DNA of 56,810 nt from contig DMYW01000022.1 in assembly GCA_003482455.1 (NCBI GenBank), forward strand, positions 1 to 56,810, read 5' to 3'. Of this stretch, positions 1-9,014 are shown piece by piece (position 1 is the stretch's first letter; each line of letters starts with the position of its first letter). The DNA comes from Rheinheimera sp. Lineage in GTDB: Bacteria; Pseudomonadota; Gammaproteobacteria; Enterobacterales; Alteromonadaceae. The translations under genes and the position numbers were made by a program. Below the pieces are notes generated by a model. The model saw nothing but the letters and a program-made list of their open reading frames with translations. It had not been told where the DNA came from and did not search any database.

Positions 1-108
1 GAGCAGCGCTGGACAGCTCACCTCGAACAGTTGCACAATGACAAAGGACGGCAACTCCGTCAGCTCTCGCAAGGTAAGAGGGCCTTGTCTTCATATAAAC
101 AGGATTAA
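1..108 (+). CDS. C-terminal end of an upstream gene, possibly a FliT/FlaI-like flagellar chaperone (partial)
   Basis: Frame 1 is open from the first base to a TAA at 106-108 and encodes about 35 residues ending in GKRALSSYKQD. The stretch is rich in Gln, Leu, Lys and Arg, as expected for a helical tail. The ribosome-binding sequence of the next gene overlaps its stop codon, which suggests co-transcription. A short basic tail ending in an aromatic residue resembles FliT/FlaI-type chaperones, which often sit near fliD/fliS and ahead of flrA in polar-flagellum clusters. That family assignment is an inference from position and composition; only the open frame is seen. Confidence 0.45.
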   Translation, partial: EQRWTAHLEQLHNDKGRQLRQLSQGKRALSSYKQD

Positions 109-112
109 CGGC

Positions 113-2218
113 ATGACACCATCTATTACTCCCGAACAGTTGCAGCAAGAAGTTCAAAATTTAGAAGCGCAACTGGGGGAGGTAGTCGACTATTACCAAT
201 CTGCTAAATCATTTGAGGAACAAGGTCACCTGCAAGTCGAAAGGAACCTTGTTGCCTTCGAAAAATACCTACCCAACATTGCGGCCGAGTGCCGCACATA
301 CGATGCCAGCCAACTGAAGCTGTTTGTCAGCAAATCAGGCTCCGCGAACTTGTTTGACGAATCGACCCAACGTTGGTTGTATGACGAGGACGCAAAAACT
401 CAATGCATCGAACAAGTGGCTGCGATTTGTCAAAATCCAATTTACACCAAAATCGCCTTCCAACAAGAAGACTCCGTGGACAACGCATTTATCCATAGTC
501 ATTACATGCGCTTGATGTATCAGGAGTTTATCAAAGCAGACGAAGTACTGACGCCTTTAGAAAATGTGCCTGAGCATTTAGGGGCAGGTATCGTGTTTGG
601 TGTTGGGTTGGGCTATCACATTGAAGCGCTGGTTGAACGTGTTTCGTTTGACCATTTGTACATCTGTGAACCACGGTTTGATTGGTTTTATGCGTCGTTG
701 TTTGTGGTGGATTGGGCGACTGTGCTGGATAAGATTTACAGTAACGGTGGCTATTTGGCGTTAAATTTAGGGGCTAGTTATCGCGATTTCACCGCTGATT
801 ATCTGAATGAACTTCGTGATAAAGGCTCGTTTTACGCTGCTAATGCATTGATTTATCAGCACTACCCATCTGAAGAGTTACATAAACTGATCCAACAGTT
901 CCAGCATGATTTTCATATGCTGACCGTTGGCTGGGGCTTTTTTGACGATGGCGTGATCAGTATCGCCCACGATTATCATAATTTGAAAAATCGTGTCCCA
1001 ATGCTCAAAAAGGACACTAAGTTACCTCGTGGTTTGGACGAAATACCTGTGTTCATTTGTGCGAATGGTCCGTCACTTGATTATTCGTTAGAGACCATCA
1101 AAGCGCACAAGGATCGAGCGATCATTTTTGCTTGTGGTTCCGCGGTGGTTCCATTGTTGCAAAACGGCATAGTGCCAGATTTCCACTTTGAGATTGAACG
1201 GACGCGATTTACCGCCGACTGGTTAATCCGCTTTGTTTCGCCTGAAGATTTGGCCAAGATGAATTTCTTGACCGCGAACATCATGCATCCATCTTGTTTC
1301 CCGCTGTTCAAATGGGCAGGGATGGCCTATAAGCAAACTGAACCAGGCACAGTGTTGTCGCATTTATTCGTACCTGGTGGTCATGAATTTATCGAGTTAA
1401 AGTTCTGCAACCCGCTGGTTGGTAACACTGCATTGTCATATGCCTGCGCATTGGGTTTTCGCGAAGTTTATATGTTCGGTACAGATAATGGCTATCGGAA
1501 ACGCGAACACCACCATTCAAAACACTCGGTTTATTACGATGAAGACGGCAATGAAAAAGCGGAGATCGGTGAATTAGTACGTGCTGGGGAAATCGTTGTC
1601 GATGGTAATTTCGGTGGTAATGTCTACAGCACAGCATTTTTTAACACTGGACGTTTTTATTTAGAGTGTTTACTGAAGTTGTACCCGAAAGTTCTTGCTT
1701 ACAACACTGCTGACGGCGCAAAGATCGCTGGTGTTTCGCCATTAGCCATCGATGACGTGTTGTTGATGAAGACTTCTTTTCAAAAGTCGCAATTACTTGA
1801 TTACATCAAAAACGACATGTTTGCAGTGCGTGAGTTTGATGAAACCGTCTATCAAGATTGGTTGGCGATCCCGGCATTTGAAGAACTATGCCAATCACTG
1901 ATTTCCTATATAGAAAAGCCATTTACGTCACGCAAAGATTTAAGTATTGCATTACGAGAACAAGCGCGGTTCTTGTTTGCGCACAGTCACACGAAATACC
2001 GGCATCTATATTTTTTACTTGAAGGTTCAATTACATACGCGCATAGCGTCTTGCGATTGACGCTTTATAGTTTTGCCGATGAACAAGAGTCGTTGCGACA
2101 CGTTAATGCACAATTGCAAATCTTTATTGAGTATTTGCAAAAAGCAGCCGAGAAATATCGCGGCGTGCTTAACGCAGTTGACAATCAAGATTCTTACCTC
2201 GTGATGGATTTGTTATAA
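113..2218 (+). CDS. maf: Maf motility-associated glycosyltransferase (DUF115 / MptE-like)
   Basis: The product has 701 residues. The central segment reads VFICANGPSLDYS, then a region ending QNGIVPDFHFEIERT, the signature of the DUF115/MptE-like domain of motility accessory factors. Maf proteins are thought to transfer pseudaminic or legionaminic acid onto flagellin Ser/Thr in the cytoplasm before export. The N-terminal third and C-terminal helical part match the usual large Maf layout. I chose ATG 113 because AGGA at 101-104 lies 8 bases ahead; an in-frame ATG at 38 would overlap the upstream gene and has no ribosome site. The nonulosonate operon converging from 3954 supports the role. Two small modifying enzymes follow directly, probably in the same transcript. 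Confidence 0.9.
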   Translation: MTPSITPEQLQQEVQNLEAQLGEVVDYYQSAKSFEEQGHLQVERNLVAFEKYLPNIAAECRTYDASQLKLFVSKSGSANLFDESTQRWLYDEDAKTQCIEQVAAICQNPIYTKIAFQQEDSVDNAFIHSHYMRLMYQEFIKADEVLTPLENVPEHLGAGIVFGVGLGYHIEALVERVSFDHLYICEPRFDWFYASLFVVDWATVLDKIYSNGGYLALNLGASYRDFTADYLNELRDKGSFYAANALIYQHYPSEELHKLIQQFQHDFHMLTVGWGFFDDGVISIAHDYHNLKNRVPMLKKDTKLPRGLDEIPVFICANGPSLDYSLETIKAHKDRAIIFACGSAVVPLLQNGIVPDFHFEIERTRFTADWLIRFVSPEDLAKMNFLTANIMHPSCFPLFKWAGMAYKQTEPGTVLSHLFVPGGHEFIELKFCNPLVGNTALSYACALGFREVYMFGTDNGYRKREHHHSKHSVYYDEDGNEKAEIGELVRAGEIVVDGNFGGNVYSTAFFNTGRFYLECLLKLYPKVLAYNTADGAKIAGVSPLAIDDVLLMKTSFQKSQLLDYIKNDMFAVREFDETVYQDWLAIPAFEELCQSLISYIEKPFTSRKDLSIALREQARFLFAHSHTKYRHLYFLLEGSITYAHSVLRLTLYSFADEQESLRHVNAQLQIFIEYLQKAAEKYRGVLNAVDNQDSYLVMDLL

Positions 2219-2227
2219 GGGCTTACC

Positions 2228-2902
2228 ATGAATGTTTTTGAGCACCTGTATCAAACGAAAGGGATCGCCAGTCAACGTCGTTATCCAAACGATGCGTTAA
2301 TTGGGTTTCTTGCCGGGATGTATTCGCGGTTACCACATGCCGAGCGGCAACACATCCGAGTGTTGGAGCTTGGTTGTGGCTCAGGTGCCAATTTGTGGTA
2401 CGTCGCCAAAGAGGGCTTCGCTGCATATGGCATTGATTTTGCGCCATCTGGAGTCGAGTTGTGCAAACAAGTACTGCAGCAATGGCAAGTTGAGGCGCAG
2501 GTGCAAGTCGCTGATATGACAGCACTGCCTTTTGCCGATGGCCAGTTTGATGTGATCTTTGATGTGGTGTCGATGCAACATTTAACGGTTGCCCAACATC
2601 AGCTGACGTTTCGGGAGATCCAGCGGTGTTTAAAACCAACGGGTTGGTTTTTTTCCTATCATTTGGCGCATAATCCAGAGATCGCAGCTGCTGCGACCAT
2701 GCTGGATGAATTTACTGTGCAAGATATCCCCGCCGGGTTCCCACTGGCAGGCAACGGCCAGACTTGTTTGATTTCGCTAGAACGTTGGCAAGCGATGTTA
2801 GAACACGCAGGTTTTCAACATATCTCGTTAGAGACGGTGCGACGCAGTTACCAACAACGGCAGTTCCATCTCGACTATCTGATTTCTGCCGCGCAACGAT
2901 GA
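2228..2902 (+). CDS. class I SAM-dependent methyltransferase
   Basis: The product has 224 residues. Motif I is VLELGCGSGANL (about residues 45-56), followed by YGIDFAPSGVELCK (motif II region), then DVIFDVVSMQHL and an ILPGGW-like RCLKPTGWFFSY strand. This is a methyltransferase_11/25-type Rossmann enzyme of normal length. It starts 9 bases after the maf stop and its TGA overlaps the ATG of the next gene, so the three genes are probably one transcript. The substrate is not readable from the sequence. Modification of a flagellar sugar or its precursor is an inference from the Maf/Pse context. Confidence 0.85.
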   Translation: MNVFEHLYQTKGIASQRRYPNDALIGFLAGMYSRLPHAERQHIRVLELGCGSGANLWYVAKEGFAAYGIDFAPSGVELCKQVLQQWQVEAQVQVADMTALPFADGQFDVIFDVVSMQHLTVAQHQLTFREIQRCLKPTGWFFSYHLAHNPEIAAAATMLDEFTVQDIPAGFPLAGNGQTCLISLERWQAMLEHAGFQHISLETVRRSYQQRQFHLDYLISAAQR

Positions 2903-3858
2903 ACATCATTCGTTGTACTGATGCCCGTTATCCTGCGGTGCCCGCGTCTTGTATCGCAAGCTCCCCTTTGTATTTGCCCGAATCGTTAAATTACTACCGC
3001 GATTATTTTAGCTATCAGCATCAAGACCATTCGTTTGCCGTGGTGCTCGGTGGCCATGTGTATGGTCGGGTGTTGGTGACACAGTACCAGCAGCAACTGA
3101 ATTATTTCAGTTTGCCGGTGTTGTTTTGGGTCGACCCTATGGCAGACCACAAAGCGCAAGCCGGCGCGAAAAAAGTCATGCTGAAAGAGTTTAAACGCTT
3201 GTGCACTGAGCTTGCGATCACCCAGGTGCATTATCAAGTGGGCAGCGCCCACCTTGATGATTTTGCAGAGTTTTTATTGACGCAAGGTTATGGCGCTGAG
3301 CCAGCGCTGCGCTTGGTGCTGGATTTGACCGTCAGTGAAGAGACGCTGTGGCAACAACTGCGCGACGTCTATCGCAGCAATATTCGCTGGGGGCAGCAGC
3401 ATCTCCATTATCAAATTATCGACCAGCACAATGCCAGTAGCGGCTGTTTAGAGGCCATGCGTTTGTTTCATATTCAGGTTGCTGGCAAAGAAACGCGCAG
3501 CGCGCAAACCTGGCGTATTCAAGAACAAATGCTGGCGCAAGGTGAAGCCTTTGCGCTGATGGGCTATGACCAAACTCAGCAGCTGGTCAGTACCGGTTTC
3601 TTTTCCATTGATGCGCGTAGCTGTTATTACGGCGTTGGTGTGTATGATCGCAGCCGGTTTGATGTACCGCTGTCGCATGATTTAGTCTGGCGCGGTATGT
3701 TGCATGCCAAAGCGCAAGGCTGTGTTGTGTTTGAATTCGGCGAGATTGCCTTTGCCGGGCAGGCACGGCATGGTGCGCTGCCCAGTGACAAAGAAGTGTC
3801 GATTGGCCATTTTAAGCGGGGCTTTGGTGGTCGCTTATTCAGTGTGTTAAGTTTTTAA
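2899..3858 (+). CDS. GNAT/FemAB-like acyltransferase family protein
   Basis: The product has 319 residues. The frame is open further upstream, but ATG 2899 forms an ATGA overlap with the preceding stop and gives the natural start (MNIIRCTD). The C-terminal half (LWQQLRDVYRSNIRWG, then an SCYYGVGVYDRS segment, then GCVVFEFGEIAF) resembles the GNAT-fold domain of FemAB/BioF2-type acyl- or aminoacyl-transferases. The N-terminal half is a second, less clear GNAT-like half. Such genes accompany maf and pse genes in some gammaproteobacterial flagellar islands and may N-acylate the nonulosonate. The fold is a moderately sure call; the substrate is unknown. Confidence 0.65.
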   Translation: MNIIRCTDARYPAVPASCIASSPLYLPESLNYYRDYFSYQHQDHSFAVVLGGHVYGRVLVTQYQQQLNYFSLPVLFWVDPMADHKAQAGAKKVMLKEFKRLCTELAITQVHYQVGSAHLDDFAEFLLTQGYGAEPALRLVLDLTVSEETLWQQLRDVYRSNIRWGQQHLHYQIIDQHNASSGCLEAMRLFHIQVAGKETRSAQTWRIQEQMLAQGEAFALMGYDQTQQLVSTGFFSIDARSCYYGVGVYDRSRFDVPLSHDLVWRGMLHAKAQGCVVFEFGEIAFAGQARHGALPSDKEVSIGHFKRGFGGRLFSVLSF

Positions 3859-3953
3859 GCGGCGCTTAAGGGCCGCTGCGCTTGATGTAGCCGAGCCCTA
3901 ATTGCGAATACCCTTGGATGTCCTTGGCATTCACGCCAAGCGTCAGCCTTGAA
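3859..3953. other. convergent intergenic region between the maf and pse units
   Basis: The 95 bases lie between the convergent acyltransferase and pseI genes. They hold two short inverted repeats, AGCGGC/GCCGCT at 3858-3877 and CTTGGC/GCCAAG at 3923-3940. Neither is followed by a T-run on either strand, so I do not call an intrinsic terminator here. Confidence 0.4.
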
Positions 3954-5006
3954 TTAATCCTGCAACAAATCCCAGCGCAGCGCCGTGCCGGCCGGTAAAT
4001 CCGCGCGGACCCGTTTGCCCAGCACTTGTTCAAAATACTTAGGCGCTAAGCCAAAGCCCGGCCGCACCCGACGGATATTGGCCGTAGTCAGCACTTCACC
4101 GGCTTTAACGTCTTGGCTGATATAAATGGAGCGGCGAAACCGCAGGTTTTGCTGTTCAGCCGGCAAGGTTTGATAATTCACCTGACCAACCGCTTGCCAC
4201 GCGGTGCGCGCATCCTGGCACAGTTGTGTTAATTGTGGTGGCGTGATGGAAAATGCCGCATCAGGCCCGCCAAGCGCAGGGTCTAAAATAAAATGTTTTT
4301 CAATAAAACAAGCGCCAAGCGCCACCGCCGCGACCGATACCACAGTGCCTAACGTGTGATCAGACAGCCCTGGCACAGTGCCATAGCGACTGGCTAAATC
4401 ACTCAGAGTGCGCAAATTGGCTTGCTCAGCAGGGGTTGGATAGCCGCTGATGCAATGCAATAAAATCAATTGCTGACAGCCGGCATCGCGCGCGCAGGTC
4501 ACGGCTTCAAGGATTTCGTCTTGATTGGCCATGCCGGTTGACATCACCATTGGCTTGCCAGTGGATGCGACGTATTTAATTAGTGGCAAATCAATCAGTT
4601 CAAACGAGGCAATTTTGTAGGCTGGCGCGTTTAAATCTTCGAGCAGATCCACCGCCGTTTCATCAAAAGGCGTGCTAAACACTGTAATTCCCTCGTTACG
4701 CGCGTGGTCAAACAGCGGTTTGTGCCAGGCAAACGGCGTTTGGGCTTTTTGATACAGTGCATACAGCGACTCGCCGGCCCATGGTCCTTCGTGGATAAAA
4801 AAGTCATCCTGCGGGCAATCCATGGTGATGGTATGGGCTTCGTAGGTTTGCAGTTTCACCGCATCGGCGCCGCAGCGTTTGGCCATGCTGATGTGATCTA
4901 ACGCCACCTGCAAATTGCCGTTATGGTTGGCGGAAACTTCCGCCACGATATAAGGCGCATGGCCTTGGCCAATCGGCCGGCCGTCGATATGCACAATAGA
5001 ACTCAT
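3954..5006 (-). CDS. pseI: pseudaminic acid synthase (NeuB family)
   Basis: The product has 350 residues, normal for the family. It would condense the 2,4-diacetamido-trideoxy-altrose with phosphoenolpyruvate to give pseudaminic acid. The TIM-barrel part carries IVAEVSANHNGN near residue 20, AVKLQTYE, FSTPFD, KIASFE, STGM, LHCISGYPT, GLSDHT and FIEKHF, all NeuB/PseI hallmarks. The GPDAAFS segment fits PseI. The C-terminal 65 residues form the SAF antifreeze-like domain (RSIYISQDVKAGEVLT). ATG 5006 overlaps the upstream stop as ATGA; an in-frame start 13 codons earlier would extend further into pseG-pseH. It is the last gene of the - strand operon. Confidence 0.93.
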   Translation of the reverse strand: MSSIVHIDGRPIGQGHAPYIVAEVSANHNGNLQVALDHISMAKRCGADAVKLQTYEAHTITMDCPQDDFFIHEGPWAGESLYALYQKAQTPFAWHKPLFDHARNEGITVFSTPFDETAVDLLEDLNAPAYKIASFELIDLPLIKYVASTGKPMVMSTGMANQDEILEAVTCARDAGCQQLILLHCISGYPTPAEQANLRTLSDLASRYGTVPGLSDHTLGTVVSVAAVALGACFIEKHFILDPALGGPDAAFSITPPQLTQLCQDARTAWQAVGQVNYQTLPAEQQNLRFRRSIYISQDVKAGEVLTTANIRRVRPGFGLAPKYFEQVLGKRVRADLPAGTALRWDLLQD

Positions 5007-6958
5007 TCGCGTGACTCCAAAATAAAACGACGTAACCACCGGCACGGGATGCCTTTGACGTCGGTGTCGCTGAACTCGACAAATCCAGCGCGTCGAAACG
5101 ACACACTACTGGCGAGATTACTACAACGCACTAAGGCGTCAATAAATTGCCACTTGGCGGCGACGGGCGATGCGAGTGCCTTGCAGATTGCAGCTTGCAA
5201 CACAGCTGCGGCCAAGCCTTGACCGCGCGCTTCGCGGGCGAGACTGACGTGAATTTCTGCGCCGCTGTGCAAATCCTCGCGGTGATAGTCCGTCTTTGGG
5301 CTAAACCGCACTTGGGCTATTGGCGTACCTGCCTGGGATATGATGTAAAACAGTTCGTCTGCGGCGGCAAGTCGGCGCTCTAACCACGCCAGGTGTGTTG
5401 CCATGCTGATCGGCTCCGGGTTAAAGCCTTGGCTGCGCACGTCAGGATCATTGGCCCAGTGCAGCAATAATTCGGCATCGTCGATCACCACCGGCCGGCA
5501 TTGTAACAAATGGCTTTTCAGTAGCATGCCAAGGGTGCTCGCAACGGTCGCCGCGCCTGTACCTTTGCCCATCAGCTGCCGTGCTTTTAGTGCCAGCGCC
5601 TGGCGCTTGGGTTGGTCGAGCTGGGTCAACAGCTGTTGCAATTGAACGGCGTCAAATGTCGCGGCTGGGCCGGCGTTGATAATAGCACCGACCTGCGCCA
5701 GTGCTTCGAGTGCGGGACGCTGGTTTGGTGCTAGCCAATAGGCAATCGTAGGGCAACCCAGTAAAGCGCGCTCCCACGTGCTACCGCCGGTGGCACCGAT
5801 ACACAAGTCAGCACTGGCAATCAGCTGCGCCATTTGCTGCGTTTGGATATGCAACTTTGCTTGTGGCAAGAGGGCAACCAAGGCTTCTAGTGCCGGTAGA
5901 GCGGGGTATGCACGACCGACAACAACATCAATCTGACAGTCTCTGACATGGTCGAATGAACTGGTTTGAGGCAGCGGCTTGCCGGTTGAGTGTGCTGCGG
6001 TTGTGTCTGGCCTGCTAGTTGTCGTGGCTAGAGAAGCAGGGCTGCCATACAGGTCGCAAAGTGCGGTCAGCACTTGTTCGGTAAAGCGGTCAGGGTCGCT
6101 GCCGCCAAAGCTAATCAGTAAGCGGCGAATCGTCGGGCTCACCATAAGTGCGGTCGGCTCTACGCGCCGCTGCACAAATTCGTCACGTAGGAGTGCGTAT
6201 TGCGGCCCAATCAACGTCAGGCAATGGGCCGGCAACAGGCTTTGATAGCGCCAAGGGGTTTGCACGTTTTGATCAATCGCTGTGAGCTGAGCTAGGTCTG
6301 ACGCGGTGCGCGCTGAACCCGGCTGCGGCGCGTCTGCAACGCGGCGCGGATCGGGCGCTTGGAAATTTTGGTCCAGCAGCACATCGACCGGCAGTTGGCG
6401 GTTGGCCAAATCATCAATGGCGGCCAGTAACAGCTTAGGTTGTTGGCGGCGTAGCTCGTGGTAAAACGGCGCGTCGATGCTGTAGTGATCCACCAGCACC
6501 AGCGTTGCTGGCAGCGTGGGACGCGCAGACTCAAGCTGGGTACTTTGACAAGACAACAGAGCGCTGCGCTGCAACAGTGGAAGAACGTGCATCGCCAGCA
6601 AGCGTTGACTGTCGTCCGCTGCCCGCTGTTCGGGGGTAAACGGCATCAGTGGCGCCAGAATTTGCACCCGCAGCATGGTTGCCGGGGCCGTTTCTACATC
6701 CATGTGCTGCGCGTCAAAGCATTCGACGGCGACGTGTTCCTGCGTAAAAAACTCCACCGCGCGCTCAAGGCCATGGCCCGGCAGGGCTTGGCCACACAGG
6801 ATCACCTGCCAGCCTTGTCGCAGTAGCGCAAGCGCCAGCGTTTGGCAGCGCATCAAGTGGCCTTGGCCCATGGCTGTGCTGCTGTCGGCGAGGATCAACG
6901 CCTGTGGCATAGCACCGTCATTGGAGCGTGCTTGAATGGATGCGCCAAGGTCGACCAT
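5003..6958 (-). CDS. pseG-pseH: PseG-PseH fusion: UDP-diacetamido-altropyranose hydrolase + N-acetyltransferase
   Basis: The product has 651 residues. Residues 17-480 are a GT-B-like PseG hydrolase: ILADSSTAMGQGHLMRC carries the GxGHxxR signature with the family's key His, followed by LLISFGGSDP and IDVVVGRAYPAL. Residues 484-651 are a GNAT domain (WANDPDVRSQGFN, then AREARGQGLAAAV as the acetyl-CoA loop), matching PseH, which acetylates the C4 amine. PseG removes UDP in the next step. The PseG part is longer than usual, with a Ser/Thr-rich insert of about 35 residues (DNA about 5950-6060). The start is uncertain: ATG 6958 is placed 7 bases after the upstream stop, while ATG 6910 would give a more typical N-terminus. 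Neither has a strong ribosome site. Confidence 0.85.
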   Translation of the reverse strand: MVDLGASIQARSNDGAMPQALILADSSTAMGQGHLMRCQTLALALLRQGWQVILCGQALPGHGLERAVEFFTQEHVAVECFDAQHMDVETAPATMLRVQILAPLMPFTPEQRAADDSQRLLAMHVLPLLQRSALLSCQSTQLESARPTLPATLVLVDHYSIDAPFYHELRRQQPKLLLAAIDDLANRQLPVDVLLDQNFQAPDPRRVADAPQPGSARTASDLAQLTAIDQNVQTPWRYQSLLPAHCLTLIGPQYALLRDEFVQRRVEPTALMVSPTIRRLLISFGGSDPDRFTEQVLTALCDLYGSPASLATTTSRPDTTAAHSTGKPLPQTSSFDHVRDCQIDVVVGRAYPALPALEALVALLPQAKLHIQTQQMAQLIASADLCIGATGGSTWERALLGCPTIAYWLAPNQRPALEALAQVGAIINAGPAATFDAVQLQQLLTQLDQPKRQALALKARQLMGKGTGAATVASTLGMLLKSHLLQCRPVVIDDAELLLHWANDPDVRSQGFNPEPISMATHLAWLERRLAAADELFYIISQAGTPIAQVRFSPKTDYHREDLHSGAEIHVSLAREARGQGLAAAVLQAAICKALASPVAAKWQFIDALVRCSNLASSVSFRRAGFVEFSDTDVKGIPCRWLRRFILESRE

Positions 6959-6965
6959 GCTGGAC

Positions 6966-8255
6966 TTAGCGCACTTTAAACAGCGGTTGTAACGTCGCGC
7001 CTTGCAGCGCCGCCGCTAATTGCTCGGTTTGTGCCAGTTCTTTGCATCGTGGCAACACTTGGCGATACGTCGACAGCACATGGTCTAAATCGGCATAACT
7101 CATGGCGCTACTGATGTTGTGACTGCCAATCGATAAAATACTGTGGCTGGCGAGTTCCTGCACTAAATAGGTCTTGATCTGCCAATACAGCGTTTGATCG
7201 GTGGTTTTGACGGTAAAAAAAGACCAAGTTGGGTGGCCGGCGGTGTCAAAATAATCACGCAGTTGCAGCTCATCGAGCAGGGCGTTTAAACCGTTTAATA
7301 GGTAGCGGCCTTTTTCATTGATATCGTCAATTAAGTGCTGTTCTTTGAGCAAACTCAGCACGGCTTTGGCCGCCGCCAGCGACAAGGTTTCGCCGCCAAA
7401 AGTGCCAGAGAAGAAAATATCTTCCATCGCGTGCATGTACTTGGCTTTGCCGACAATGGCCGACAGCGGATAGCCGTTGGCGATGCCTTTACCAAAGGTC
7501 GCTAAGTCAGGTGTCACGCCAAACAAACTTTGTGCGCCGCCTAAATGAAAGCGAAAGCCGGTGATGGTTTCATCAAGCACCATTAAGGCGCCGTACTGGT
7601 CACACAAGGCACGCACGCCTTCTAAAAAGCCAGGTGCTGGGTAGGCGACATTCATCGGCTCTAAAATCACCGCTGCCAACGGCTGGTCAGCTTGTTCAAA
7701 CAGCGCTTGCAGGCTATCGAGGTTGTTGTAATCAAACTTGTGCGTCAAGGCACGCACGGCGTCAGGCACGCCCAAATGCCGCGCAGTAGAACCAATGTAC
7801 CAATCCTGCCAACCGTGATAGCCACAGACTGCAATATGCTCGCGGCCGGTCACGGCGCGGGCGATCCGCACAGCCGCCGAAGTCGCGTCTGTGCCATTTT
7901 TGCCAAAACGCACCGATTCGGCACATGGGATCAACTCGCACAGCAGCTCTGCCACTTCCGTTTCTAACCGATGCGGTAGGGTAAATGACACGCCATTGTG
8001 CATCTGTGCGCTAACAGCAGCATCGACTTCCGGCCGTTTGTAGCCAAGTGTCAAGGCGCACAAACTATTGACGCAATCGAGGTACTTGTTGCCATCGACG
8101 TCCCACACATAAGCACCTTCACCGCGTTCGATAAACAGTGGCGCCGCGCCTTTGGGGTAATTCACTAAGCTTTTGGAAAAGGTTTGCGACGCCAGCGGGA
8201 TCACGCGTAGCGCGCGCTCTAACAGTTCCAGTGAATGTTCATAACGCGTGTTCAT
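6966..8255 (-). CDS. class III PLP-dependent aminotransferase (GSA-aminomutase-like)
   Basis: The product has 429 residues and looks complete. Key features are WDVDGNKYLDCVNSLCA near residue 50, RFGKNGTDATSAAVRIAR, GYHGWQDWY, the Asp motif LDETITGFRF, and DLATFGKGIANGYPLSAIVG, whose Lys should bind PLP. The closest known fold group is glutamate-1-semialdehyde aminomutase and the sugar aminotransferases of spore-coat (Sps) loci. The cluster already has PseC for C4 amination, so this second aminotransferase is not needed for plain pseudaminic acid; I infer it adds an amino group to a derivative. ATG 8255 overlaps the upstream gene's TGA. Confidence 0.8.
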   Translation of the reverse strand: MNTRYEHSLELLERALRVIPLASQTFSKSLVNYPKGAAPLFIERGEGAYVWDVDGNKYLDCVNSLCALTLGYKRPEVDAAVSAQMHNGVSFTLPHRLETEVAELLCELIPCAESVRFGKNGTDATSAAVRIARAVTGREHIAVCGYHGWQDWYIGSTARHLGVPDAVRALTHKFDYNNLDSLQALFEQADQPLAAVILEPMNVAYPAPGFLEGVRALCDQYGALMVLDETITGFRFHLGGAQSLFGVTPDLATFGKGIANGYPLSAIVGKAKYMHAMEDIFFSGTFGGETLSLAAAKAVLSLLKEQHLIDDINEKGRYLLNGLNALLDELQLRDYFDTAGHPTWSFFTVKTTDQTLYWQIKTYLVQELASHSILSIGSHNISSAMSYADLDHVLSTYRQVLPRCKELAQTEQLAAALQGATLQPLFKVR

Positions 8256-9004
8256 TTGGACACTCCAGTGCCAGCGAGCTGGCTATTGCGAATATGGTGG
8301 GCGTTTAAGCTGCGCCATTGCGGGTTCTGCTTGAGCAATGCCAGCACATCCAGCCAGCTAAAGGCTGGGTTTTGCGGATACAAGGTTTCAAAAATGCGGC
8401 TGACCAGCAGAAAATCTTCCGGTTCATCGACGGTCCAGCGCTCAGCCGAATAGTCGATATCGTTTTTTAGGACACCTAACTGAAACAGTTCCGGGTGCAA
8501 ACGTAAAAACCAAGTGGCGTGTTCGCGTACGTGCATGTCGTCACACAGCTGCTGTGCTTTGGTCAGTGCCGCCATGCTGCAGACTTCGGTATCAAGGCCA
8601 TCTGGGTAGGTCGCTGGGTCGCAATTGCAGGTGTAATCGTTACCTTGCGCTTGGTGCAGCAAAATAGTGGCGTCAATCAGGCCTGGGTCCAATAACGGGC
8701 AATCGCCGGTTAACCGCACCACGAGGCTGGCCTCTAAACTTTGGGCAGCCAGCCACACGCGCTCCATCACATCGGGCAGTGAGCCGCGGTAACACGGCAC
8801 TTGCAGTTGCTGGCACAGCTCAGCGATGGCATCGTCGCTCTCGTCAACACTGGTGGCAACAATCAGTGCATCGATCTGTTGGGCGCGTTGGATACGGTCA
8901 ATTTGATACGCCAGCATAGGCCGGCCCATGATAGGTTTTAATACTTTACCCGGCAGGCGGCGGGACGTGGTTCGAGCCTGCAAAACGGCCACCGTTTTTT
9001 TCAC
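8252..9004 (-). CDS. SpsF-type nucleotidyltransferase, candidate CMP-nonulosonate synthetase
   Basis: The product has 250 residues. The N-terminus VAVLQARTTSRRLPGKVLKP is the nucleotide-binding signature of the SpsF/cytidylyltransferase family, followed by GSLPDVMERVW and VVRLTGDCPLLDP with the metal-binding Asp. A canonical PseF would instead begin IPARGGSKRIPRKN. No such gene is seen in the window, so I infer that this protein activates the sugar with CTP. Length is typical. It ends overlapping the class III aminotransferase by 4 bases and starts 10 bases after the aldo/keto reductase stop, so it is mid-operon. Confidence 0.78.
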   Translation of the reverse strand: MKKTVAVLQARTTSRRLPGKVLKPIMGRPMLAYQIDRIQRAQQIDALIVATSVDESDDAIAELCQQLQVPCYRGSLPDVMERVWLAAQSLEASLVVRLTGDCPLLDPGLIDATILLHQAQGNDYTCNCDPATYPDGLDTEVCSMAALTKAQQLCDDMHVREHATWFLRLHPELFQLGVLKNDIDYSAERWTVDEPEDFLLVSRIFETLYPQNPAFSWLDVLALLKQNPQWRSLNAHHIRNSQLAGTGVSK

Positions 9005-9014
9005 TTACAACACC

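Noticed and set aside
3858..3877. Hairpin AGCGGC/GCCGCT after the acyltransferase gene
   Set aside because: The T-run precedes the hairpin on the + strand and none follows on either strand.
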